DNA of 64,000 nucleotides from Dicyema japonicum (Eukaryota > Dicyemida > Rhombozoa > Dicyemidae). Within the stretch, counting starts at the first letter, position 1; each line of letters opens with the position of its first letter. The DNA is taken from positions 984,040-1,048,039 of the forward strand of contig RDEW01000016.1 in the NCBI GenBank assembly GCA_011109175.1, read 5' to 3'. This document shows, piece by piece, positions 22,615 to 32,645 of the stretch. The notes under the pieces are model-generated. The model saw nothing but the letters and a program-made list of their open reading frames with translations. It made no database searches and was not told the origin of the DNA. A program made the position numbers and the translations under genes.

Positions 22615-22830
22615 GCTGATTAGCAATGGAATGTGGTCACTGCCAATATCAGAAAAAGTAATTGGTACGTCGGCGTATCTGAATCAGTTAGCAAATCAAA
22701 AGACACCAAGCTTGTAATCATTTTTCATATCTACGGATGTTACCAAATGAAATGTGCTCACTGCCAATATCCGGAAAAGTAATTGGTACGTCTGCGTATT
22801 CTGATAGCAGGGGAAATCAAGAAGACAAAG
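22615..22830 (-). mobile_element. LINE-D remnant with an internal ~120-bp duplication
   Basis: Matches the endonuclease-end segment at 4870-4935. The unit ATGGAATGTGGTCACTGCCA ... AATTGGTACGTCGGCGTAT occurs twice (22626-22680, 22748-22802). The junction to the transposase is the same as in the first copy. Confidence 0.6.
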
Positions 22831-23430
22831 CTTGTCACCCCGTAGGGAGAGAAATGGTTATCCTCTTTTGATAAATTTCGATTTATAGATCCAATGTGTG
22901 ATTCAATTCTCACAATTGTTCCGTTGTCATCAATTGCTAAAATAACGTTGAGATTCACCCCTTTGCTTGCCCTTACTAGAACTATCGCACGTGATTCTAT
23001 ATGGGATCGGCCGAATTTTTTTAATGTAAAGAGATTGAAATTTGTTTCGTCCGAATGTATTTTCTATTTGTATTACGTTGATAATCCAATGCAAATATTT
23101 TTTTTCTATATTTTCCAGACTATTCCTGGAAATTGGTCTCTTCGCAGCATTAGTTAGGTAGTCACTCGGCCATCAAGTCGGTTATATATTGTCGCAATAC
23201 AAACTTTATTATTTACCAATGTTCGTATTTCCTTCAGTGTTATCGATGGATTATTCTCAATTTTTTCAATTATCAAATTCATATCATCATCCGTAAGTTT
23301 AATCGTAGCATTCCTTTTACCTCCACGTTTACAAACAAACGGATTTCCACTTTTTACGATGGCTATAGCTGTTGTCTCCTTGACTAAGATCTCGAGCAAG
23401 CTGTATTTAATCGGCACCCTCTTCATCCTT
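22830..23430 (-). pseudogene. Tc1/IS630-like transposase, N-terminal part (second copy)
   Basis: The N-terminal helix-turn-helix is well kept (23426-23154): KRGGKRNATIKLTDDDMNLI and NNPSITLKEIRTLVNNKV. The first catalytic region is near 23050 and NLNVILAIDDNGTIVRIESH at 22950-22900. The C-terminal half (DNAPIHK) is absent here. Confidence 0.7.
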
Positions 23431-25810
23431 ATTTATAAGTGATCCTCTCGAAGCTTCTGATATTCTTGAATTTTTCTTGAAATAAAATTGGTACAAGAAC
23501 AACGAATTAACTGGTTTGTTGATTTGTAATTTTTTATCTGTGGTTATTGCTGTATCCACTCGAATCACGACTGATTCATTCACCACTACTGATTGCACAG
23601 AATGTTTTCAGTTTCTTGGATTTTTTTATTGCGTATTGTCGGCATAGATGCAAATGTAAGCTGACAACTACTTTATGACGTCGGAGATAGTCACTATTTA
23701 GCAATCAAGCACATCTTGTTGCCAAGTGGTCAACAGTTTTCTTGGCTGAGTTGCAGTGGGTGCAGCTGGCCCCATGATAATCAATAGGTTTCGGTTTTGT
23801 GATAGACACAGTATCCTTCAAATCTGGGAGAGTTGTTCCAGTGTGATAGCCAAAGGGAAGATGCGTCTATCTCGATATTTAAATCACTCAGACAGTGGAA
23901 TAAGACTCTATGTAGCTGATTTTTCTGAATTTCTTTACTATTCAGTTCTTTTGATGTCTTTTAATAAACCGGAACTGAGAATATCAGGCCTTCGAGCTTT
24001 ATATTTTCGGCATAAAAATTCTGCGATTGTGATCATGTGTGTTTTCTTTGATTTGACGATCCGCAGAATCCCTGAATTCCTCAACCAATAACTAGACTTC
24101 TTTCCAAGGTCTCGTAGGAATTGGAGTAGCATCCATTCACTTTTATGTGTAATAGATTCCAATCCATTCCAAGTTGGTTTCTTGGCATATAAAGTCTTTA
24201 TTCGCTGATTTCAGGTGAATCCGATGATTCACAAGGATTTTGCGTATGCTTTTGTCAATCAGTTCATATTCAGTTGGTTCGATGTCAATTAGTCCGATGT
24301 AATAGTCATACAAAGATAGGTCATGTTCGTTTATAGCTTTAAACAAGTTCACTGAGTTTAATTTTGACTTGGCCAGGTTGTCGACCCTTTTTTTAGCTCC
24401 ATCAAAGATTGACTTTAGTATTTCATCTTTTAAAACTTTGCTATCTTTATTTTCCAGAACCCGAGGTATCGGTAGCCATCCATTCCATCAATTTTGCTTC
24501 AGAACTAGATTTTGGACATTTGTAGCTGATTTCTCCGCATTTCTCTCAAGTCCAGCAGCTTGGAAGAAAGTATTAACTTTGTTCATCATTTTCATCATAG
24601 TTTCGTCCTTTTGAGAAAATATTTTTAAGTCGTCCATAAACAGAAAGTGATTTGTTGTGTATGAAATAGAGCCTCTGCCTGAGTTATCCATAACCACTTT
24701 TGGATATTTCGCATTTAAAATCCTACTCAGTGGTCCCATTATGATTACAAAAATCTGCGGTACAGAGTCATCTGCAGATTTTCCCTTTTCACTCTGAATT
24801 CCCTAATTTGTTTCCGATTGAAATTCAATTTAATTTTCCACCTCGTGACCAAGTTTTTTTACAAAAGTCACAATCAAGTAGGGGAGTCCAGAGTTATCGA
24901 GTACCCGATACAAAAAGTCATGATCCACTGAATCGAAGGCCTTTTAACGTCCATCCACGCAGAGGCCAAATTATTCCCGTTATGCTGGTTGATGCATTGA
25001 TTTAATAGTACCTGCTCATTATACCCTTGGCACATTCTTCGGTTTCCCAATTGATTGTCACTGATCATATGGTCTGCCTCAATATAGTTTAATAATTTTC
25101 TGTTCACACACTTCGTAGCCAACTTTTGTAGATCGGGTATACACATAATTGGGCTTAGGTTCTTTGGGGTATGGCACAAGTCTTTCTTCAGGATAAGATA
25201 TGTGATTCCAGTGTAAAACCACTCATCCTGCTAAGTCATCTGACAGTACAAAATATAAAAGATCTCCATATTCTGCTTCAGTATCCATTAGAATTGTCTA
25301 AACTGCCGATGATTTAAGCCACGGAAAAAATAAAATTAACTGCATTAACAGCAGCATCCACCGTCTCGCTTAATTTGATTGATTTGGCAATTAACAGCAG
25401 CATCCACCGTCTTGGTGAATAATACAATCTTGATCAAATTGTGAAGAATTCCAAGAATTTCCATTTCTTTTTGAAGTAATGTAATTATTACCTTTTTGTT
25501 CCCAGCCATAGAAGGATCTGTCGTAATTCCAACAAATTTCAAAGTGGGAGATTTGATTCTGTTAAAATTGCAGTAAATACCCGAAAACGTCGGTTCCTGT
25601 CACTGTGGAATGCCACTGACAAATTCTTCAAAAAATTGGAATGTTTTCTGTTATCCCTCGTAAAAACGGCAAGTTGAGAAGTATCTCTTCTGTTATATCA
25701 AAACTAGACACCTGTGCACGTCTATCTCTTCTGGAAGGCCTGTTGCGAGCTTCGAAAAAGTTTTGAACAAATAAAAACATTTCAGAAAGTGAGTGAATGT
25801 TCACATCCGA
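23430..25810 (-). mobile_element. LINE-B, longest copy
   Basis: Minus strand, N to C: segments near 25800-25340, a reverse-transcriptase fingers/palm region (YIEADHMISDNQLGNRRMCQ, then LLNQCINQHNGNNLASAWMD near 25090-24980), LLFMDDLKIFSQKDETMMKM (24650), SLYDYYIGLIDIEPTEYELI (24320), KSIRKILVNHRIHLK (24260), LRDLGKKSSYWLRNSGIL (24110) and the terminal Cys/His part (23640-23600). FMDD replaces the usual YxDD. Frameshifts make it inactive. Confidence 0.75.
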
Positions 25811-26020
25811 CAAATGCGGGCTAGAAAATCAGCAGAACAGCATAGCAGTCGGTTAACCTAATTGAGGACACGTACACAACAAATGCGGGCTAAAGAATCA
25901 GTAGAACAGCATAGCAGTCGGTTAACCTAATTGAGGACACGTACTCAACAAATGCGGGCTAAAGAATCAGTAGAACAGCATAGCAGTCGGTTAACTGGAT
26001 GAGAACACATGCCCAACAAG
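25811..26020. repeat. 69-bp tandem repeat, three copies
   Basis: Units start at 25811, 25880 and 25949 with CAAATGCGGGCT and contain CAGCATAGCAGTCGGTTAAC. Copies 2 and 3 are nearly identical. It sits at the 5' side of the LINE-B copy. Confidence 0.9.
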
Positions 26021-26099
26021 TCCTGACTTTGGAGGTCCCAGAAAAGACTCAGCGTCGTTTGTCAAATAATCAAAGCTCACGGCAGACCCTGGACAGGGG

Positions 26100-26239
26100 A
26101 GCTAAACCATGTGTCTAGTATTATATATAAATTTTATGAAGTAAAAAAAGTCAAAATTTTGGTAATGTCAAAGAAGGTAAAATTTAATTTTTAGGTCAAT
26201 AAAATCAAAATTTTTATTGATTTTTAAATTTTTATTGAT
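26100..26239. repeat. AT-rich GTCAAAATTTT-type repeat
   Basis: Imperfect units of the form AAAGTCAAAATTTT with TCAATAAAATC. Similar tracts occur at 29585-29690, 31820-31900 and 44790-44840. No coding signal. Confidence 0.5.
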
Positions 26240-28380
26240 TTTTATTTTATACCTCAGTACGTTTTCGACACTGAGAGGTTACGCTTCGAAGAATCCACCA
26301 AATGTCGTTATAGTGCAGTTCTGAGAGATAGCATCAACAGTATTAACCAAAATCAGCCGACAAACAGCTTATGGGATGAAATAGTGGTTGCTATCCAAAA
26401 CACAGCCTTTAGTGTGCTTGGTCACATCACCAAATCTCGTCACAAACAATGTAATCCGGATATCGGACAACTCTCTGTAACACAGAAAGAGCTCAGACTC
26501 CGGATGGAAAACACAAACGCTCCGGAAGATATCAAAGTACTGCGCACCCAGAGAGGGAGAGTCTTAACGAAGATCAAACAAATACAAAGATTCCTTGCCA
26601 AAAATGAAGCTGAGGAGAAAATCTCAGACATATTAAAGTACAAGAACGGACCAAGAATGTTCAAAGCAATCCGGCTTCTTAGCAGAGAAAACTGTCCAAT
26701 TTCGTTAACTGTCCATGACAACCTTGGTCACGACGTTATCGGGACCATTAACAAAGCAAACGTTCTGGCATCCCATTTTGACCTTATGTTCAACAAACAG
26801 GACGCGGCTGACCAAGCAATGAAATCTCGGAAGTCTTACAAGTACACTCTAACTAGCCCTATTACCATATCCGAAACTCAACAAGCTATTAAAAAATTAA
26901 ATACCGGAAGATCTGCCGGACCAGACTTCATTACTGCAGAACTTTTACAATACGGCCCGGAGGAGCTAATTGAAATGATTACTAACATTTTCAACCGGTC
27001 TCTCGAGGGTGCAGATGAACTGGAACTGGGAAAAGGGTGGCTAATTCCACTACAAAAACCGGGAAAAAGTAAAGGCCCCCCTCACAACTTCAGACCTATT
27101 ATACTCCTAACCTCCATACGAAAAACATTATCCCTCATTGCTTTAAACCGAATAAAGGAGAGGGTGAACATATTTCTTTCGGACGGCCAAAGTGGATTCC
27201 GGACGGGCAGGTCCACGGCTGACGTGGTATGGGGGCACAGGTGGTATTGTGCCCTGTGCCAAAAATACAAAAAATCTATTGAGATACTTGGTATCGACAT
27301 GTCCCGTGCGTTCGACTCGGTGGACCGTGGAAAACTTATGGAAGTGTTGGAGAGTTTTCTACTGCCTGACGATGTCAAAATAATACACTTACTCATGCGG
27401 AACACTCAACTTGCCGTCAAAATTGGTGACTCTACCTCTAACTTTTTTTCGACCTCACGTGGAGTTCCACAGGGGGACTCACTATCCCCGGTCCTCTTTA
27501 TTGTCTACCTTGAGGCCGCACTAAGAGAGTTCAGACCCCTGGTTGGCAACAATTATAACGAGATAATCTACGCGGACGACCTGGACTTTGTTTCTGAGGA
27601 TATTCAAGTACTTCAACACATGCTTAACGTTCTTCCACACGTATTCTCGAAATGGTTCTTAACCGTTAACACCGATAAAACAGAGTTCACAACACTTACA
27701 CGCAATGATCGAAGATCGGACGAGTCTTGGAGAAAGCAAAAGAAGGTGGGTTCGCTTCTCGGGGACTCAGAAGATGTTTCTCGGAGGAAAATCCTCGCAA
27801 TGTGTGCACTAAAGAAAGTATCGAATATGTGGGGTCATAAGAAGAGGATGGGATTAAACACCAAACTCAGAATATATAAGGCTTTTGTCATCCCCGTCCT
27901 GACCTACAATTCAGGCACTTGGGGAATCTCTAAACAAGAGATGGACCGTCTTGACGCTTTCCACAGGACACAATTGAAATCAGTAATCAAGATCAAGTGG
28001 CCTAAGAAGATCTCAAACAATGACCTCTACTCGAAGTGCAAATCTGGTATACTATCCGAGGAGATCTTCAGATCAAGATGGAGTCTCTTTGGACATATCT
28101 TACGTCTAAATGCTCAAGTACCCGCGAATATCGCCATGGAAAACTACCTAATGCATACGGGAGCCGGTTTCCGTGGAAGACCAAGAGTCACACTCCCAAC
28201 TATTTTGAATGGAGACCTATCGGCTGTGGGACTGAAGCTCACTTCCGCAGACGACCTAGATACCTTAAGGGAACTGGCACGAAGTAGAGGGTCCTGGAAA
28301 AGGCTGATAGAGAGGATGGCTAGAAATACGGCACAAGGGAGGCTTGATTAATTTTATGACTTCTCGGGAGTGCTTTAAAT
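26240..28380 (+). mobile_element. LINE-C with an uninterrupted reverse transcriptase ORF
   Basis: An open frame runs from about 26240 to the stop at 28351, more than 690 codons, without any break. It has no obvious start; the first in-frame ATG is near 26504, so the copy is probably 5'-truncated and lacks an endonuclease. Motifs in order: LNTGRSAGPDFITAELLQYG (26905), LIPLQKPGKSKGPPHNFRPI, GIDMSRAFDSVDRGKLMEVL (27290), STSRGVPQGDSLSPVLFIVY (27455), IYADDLDFVSED (27567), then a Trp-rich connection (YNSGTWGISK) and RSRWSLFGHILRLNAQVPAN, ending TSADDLDTLRELARSRGSW. All catalytic Asp residues are present. It ends in an ATAATAATAA tail. Confidence 0.9.
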
Positions 28381-28800
28381 AATAATAAATAATAATTTTT
28401 ATAGTTTTTGAATAAGGTCATTGAAAAGGTTAAGACTGTTATTAGAAAATATTCTATCAACTCACGAATTTTCAAACAACAGATTTTTTGATTCTATTGT
28501 CTACGAAACATTTCAAACTAACAGGTCTATCATTTTATTACCATTTCACGGATGTCACTTTAAAACTATTTGATTTTCTCATTCCATCTACCGAGTCTAG
28601 GATCAATAAAATCACTAATGCTTTGTCAAATATGATTTTCTTTGCATAAGTTGAACATTAAAGTTTACAAAACTTGTTTGAGGGTATTGGATGTCTTTTT
28701 ACTTTTTTCTATGCAAAAGTGTAGAAATATTATGCCAAAGGTAAATTGACCGAAGCTATTTTTGAGTTTTTTACATGCATTTATTATAGAATTGGAAAAA
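28381..28800. other. AT-rich, no gene seen
   Basis: No recognised coding or repeat sequence. Confidence 0.4.
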
Positions 28801-29560
28801 AACTGTTTGATCCAAGAAATCGATATAAATATATGTGAATACACAAATAAATTTCTGTCATAAAAACAGAAAATTTTATTGAAATTGGCTATACTACCAA
28901 AATAATTCTGGTCAGAAGGGGAAATTGTTGAATAATATTGTAAAAATTTTATTGAAGTAAAAAATAATTATAATTTTGATAAAAGAATTTTAATATAAAG
29001 ATGGCTGGAACTAGTATATCAAAATGACCTACGGAGCAGTGATAACATTGCCATCTGGTGACGACCTGGACACACTGAGTGATCTGGCTAAGAACAGAAA
29101 AGCCTGGAACAAGTTAACTAATTCTCTTATATTTTTTGCTGCACATATAAATATTATTAATTAATTAATTAATTAAATATTATGGCTCTCGTGAAAGTGC
29201 TAATAATAATAGTTATGTCAATATTAGTTTATATATTGATAAGGATGACAGGAAAAACTTACTTACTTCACCGTAGAAGACGCAGTTAGCATATTCAGAA
29301 ATGTATTTCAGTAACGATTTTGCGAAATTAAGAAGTATCTAGAATCTAGATTTTCTGTTAATAAGTTTTTTTCTATTAAAAACGGAACATATTTCTCCAT
29401 GCATATACGGCTATTTGAAGAATATCCTTCTATCTATTCAGAAAAGATTTTTATTATTGATAAAATTATTATCTAAAGACCGAACTTTTTTATCCAAAAA
29501 CGTTTTTAATTACATTATTCTATATTTTAGTAAAGTTTTTAATTTGTTTTTTCATATTTA
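28800..29560 (+). mobile_element. hAT-like transposase relic interrupted by LINE-C
   Basis: Parts 28810-29010 and 29230-29520 match, in order, 31010-31260 and 31300-31540, where the protein reading includes ILTRWGSWIEAGLYNYKNST, a hAT-type segment. The segment between is the LINE-C fragment below. Many stops. Confidence 0.5.
29011..29225 (+). mobile_element. LINE-C 3' fragment inside the hAT relic
   Basis: Encodes LPSGDDLDTLSDLAKNRKAW and ends ATTATGGCTCTCGTGAAAGTG followed by TAATAATAAT. This end is nearly identical to the SINE 3' tail at 59632-59657. Confidence 0.7.
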
Positions 29561-29689
29561 AAAAAATTTTTTCTAGATAAATTTTTCATAAAGTTAAAAA
29601 AAAGGTCAAAATTTTGATTTTGACAGTCAATAAAGTCAATTTTAGGTCCAAATTTCTGATTTATAAAGGCAAAAAAATCGCCCTAAAAA

Positions 29690-30066
29690 TCATTTTTGTT
29701 TACCTTTGATGAGGATTAAATTGACCTTATAAAAATAAAAAAATGAAATTAATAGCAATATCTATATTATTCAAACACACAGAAAACGCAAAAACAGACT
29801 TCTTGTCGCAAGCGATCTTAAGTCCTTCCGTTACTTTATTCGCTACTCGTAATCTATACAGTAATTTCTAGTTCGTCAGTTCATAAACTTTGCCTCTAGG
29901 CAAATCAGTGAGAATTCCCTTCAATACCCACCAGACCATCAAAGAAGAGGTTATTTTTAAAGCTCATGTTGGTAGATTACAACTGTCACGTGTTTGTTCG
30001 ACCCGACGGACTCTGTGCTGTTGCCATAACCGATTTAGAGTACCCAGAAAAAATTGCCCACTTTCG
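29690..30066 (+). pseudogene. Duplicated 5' part of YKT6, including its upstream region
   Basis: Matches 17985-18361: same ATG context (29742), the same exons 1-3 and the same two short introns in place. Small deletions break the frame (for example in exon 1, and in FASRQIS). Ends at the same codon region (EKIAHF) where LINE-C sequence begins. Because introns and upstream sequence are kept, it arose by DNA duplication, not by retroposition. Confidence 0.88.
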
Positions 30067-30860
30067 CGTCATAGTTGACTCTAAGGAGTCTAGACCTTTT
30101 CTACCAATGCTGGAATTCCACAAGGGGACACGCTATCACTTGTATTGTCTATCATATTTTCGAGGCATCTTTGAGAGATCCAAGATAACAAATTGGATGT
30201 CTGTACAACCAATTTATTGAACTCGTCTACGCGGATGATGTTGACTTTGTCACGGAAGATCTGAATTATCTCAAAAAATGAAGGGATCTTTGAAAAGATT
30301 GTATAAATAGCAGAATGAAGACGATATAAAAATCGGTTTTATATTTTCATCTGAATTCCGTGACTATCCTATATGTTTATACAGACAGCATCAAACTATT
30401 CCTGATCCATGGTCATCAGGGATTGAATGAAAGCTAAAAAGGAAGCAAATTTGTTGAGTTCTCGGATGGATCAAGAAGATGTGCCATAAACTGGCACAAG
30501 GTCCAAAATCAACGGACTATCTTTTACGCACATAAATCTGATGATCGCTTTTGAGTCGAATCCTGTCCTTGAACAAATTTCAGTAACATTAGAGTTCTTC
30601 TATTCTTTTAATAATTATGACTAACGTACTCGAGATATCAATATCTTGACTCGATTTATTACGAAAAGTTCATATTGCCATTTCTTAGAAACACTCCATC
30701 CATCAGTCTGCCCTCGGATGCAGACGATCTGGACGAAATCAGGAGACGAGCACGACAACGAAAAAAATGGAGAAGGCTAACGGAAAGGAAAACATGGCAC
30801 AAGCTAAACCTAAACAGTGTTTACTGGTAAATCCCTTTTGTGGAGATTAATCCAGGTCTC
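30067..30860 (+). mobile_element. LINE-C fragment fused to the YKT6 duplicate
   Basis: Begins with VDSKE..PF, matching the IGDSTSNFF area of the intact copy, then an HKGTRYHL frame equal to GVPQGD in another frame, then ELVYADDVDFVTEDLNYL (30222-30275) and the end LPSDADDLDEIRRRARQRKK (30710-30770). Broken throughout. Confidence 0.65.
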
Positions 30861-31004
30861 CAAAACTAACCACAGGAGAAAGTCTCATATGGACACCAGG
30901 ATCACAGCTTAGACGACAACACTTGTCCTCCTGTGATTGACAACTCTCGTCCTTCGGATTAAGTAATAGGACTGTGACATTTTATGTTGATTTTTTAATT
31001 TCTT

Positions 31005-31560
31005 CGGTAAAGGTCGCAACCATCAAAACAAGATACGAGAGAAAAATTTGTTGAAATTGGGTATCCGCAGGAAGTTATTCTGACAAGATGGGGAAGTTGG
31101 ATAGAAGCTGGTCTATATAATTACAAAAATTCCACTGAAGTAAAAAAATAATTGAAAGTTTCGACGGATAAGGGATTTTAGTCGAAAGATGTTTGCAAGT
31201 AGTTTATCAAAACAACCTAAGTACAAATATATCGGCAGTGGGGGGTATATATGAATTAATAAAAAGGCAGAGGAAACCTATTGTACAATAGAAGTGGCTG
31301 TTGAACACATTCTGAAATTATATTTCGGTGACTTTTTATGTGGAAGTGGAAGATATCTGGAATCTTGATTTTCTGTCTATCCAGTTCTTTCTATCACAAA
31401 AATGGATAAACAACATATTTCTCCAAATATACAACTATCTTCAAAGGTGTCGTTCTACATCATTATCTGTTGGGAGAAGTTTTTTTTGTTGGGAAAATTA
31501 CTATATAAAGACAACTTCTAATCCTGAAAACGTTTAATAATAATTCAACCTTTCTGCCGG
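31005..31560 (+). mobile_element. hAT-like transposase relic
   Basis: Encodes KFVEIGYPQEVILTRWGSWI, then AGLYNYKNSTEVKK and later WNLDFLSIQFFLSQKWINNI. The 'TRWGSW' motif is typical of hAT-like transposases. Stops interrupt. Confidence 0.55.
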
Positions 31561-31619
31561 CGATGTTTCCATTACTCATCTCAGCTAAGGCAGAACTCGC
31601 ACTTTAATAAAGAATTAAA

Positions 31620-31810
31620 AAAAAGTTATGTTAATTAATCCAAGACTTTGAAATTGTTAACTTCCTTTTCTTTTTTCTTACGTGTCCTGAGACAATCCGG
31701 TTCCCCAGTGATTAATCACTGATGACGGTGACGTCACTCGTCAATCCCGTTAAACCATATTATTTTGTATTTTAACAGATTTTGATTAGTTTTTTATATT
31801 TAATTTTTTT
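31620..31810 (-). mobile_element. SINE variant fragment (second copy)
   Basis: About 175 bp nearly identical to 19790-19970, including the flanks TTAATTAATCCAAGACTTTG and TAAACCATATTATTTTGT. Confidence 0.6.
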
Positions 31811-32100
31811 ATTATAAATGTATCATAAAGTCAAAAAGGTCGAAATTTTAAAGTAAATTTTGAGGTCAAACGTTAGGATTTATAAAGTCAAAAAAGACTT
31901 CACTGTTTCTAATTGACATACCAGTAGATGACTACAGAATCACTGTTATTATAACCATATCGTCACATCCGAAACCATTTAGCATTAACCAAAGCCTCCA
32001 AGGTTCAACTGAGCCTTACAAATTGTGTGGAGAAATGCGTTTTTTTAATTTTGAGAGCAATAGACATGTTTTCCTAGTTGTAAGCTCCAAAAACTTGTCT
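31811..32100. other. AT-rich repeat and small LINE-A-like remnant
   Basis: GTCAAAAAGGTC-type repeat at 31820-31890. CTTACAAATTGTGTGGAGAAATG near 32010 weakly resembles the family A end at 19255. Confidence 0.3.
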
Positions 32101-32285
32101 CAAGGCCCGAGACAACTCTACCTTCAGTATTACATGAAAAGTTAAAGGGTGTCGGCAGAAAACTAAAATAGATCACAATCTCGATGAATTAATAAAACTT
32201 GCGAAAAAGAGGAAACCATGGTACAAAGGGTGGTCGGAGCAGCACAAAGGAACTTCAATTGACTTCTTGTTATTCAGCGATGTCG
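32101..32285 (+). mobile_element. LINE-C 3' fragment
   Basis: Encodes a VGRKLK..HNLDELIKLAKKRK segment equal to the VGLKLTSADDLDTLRELARS end of the intact copy. Confidence 0.5.
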
Positions 32286-32645
32286 ATAAAATGATAACTT
32301 TATATTATCAATGTGATTTTAGGGAAAATTTTCCTCCAAAATTACTAAATTTGAAAGTCATTCCAAGTAGATCGAAATCAATAGAATTTTGAGCAAATTC
32401 AAAATTCCTAAATTCTAATGAATATGCATTTAGATATTATGATGCTCTAATATGCTTAATGTTAGAGTAAAAATGATGAGGATACGATAACCTTATTATT
32501 TAATTGATCTTATTGTTTCATGACGTAATTAGAAAGATATTGTAATAATTTAAAATTTATATTTGACATAATTAAATTAAATCTATTTTAAATAATTTAT
32601 TTTAAAATATTAATATTTGTTTATTGCTGGAATTTTAGGCATCAA
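32286..32645. other. Upstream region of the ORP9-like gene
   Basis: Very AT-rich; no promoter motif stands out. Confidence 0.35.

Noticed and set aside
25811-26020. Regular direct repeats, considered as a CRISPR array
   Set aside because: The whole 69-bp unit is repeated without variable spacers, and the genome is eukaryotic.
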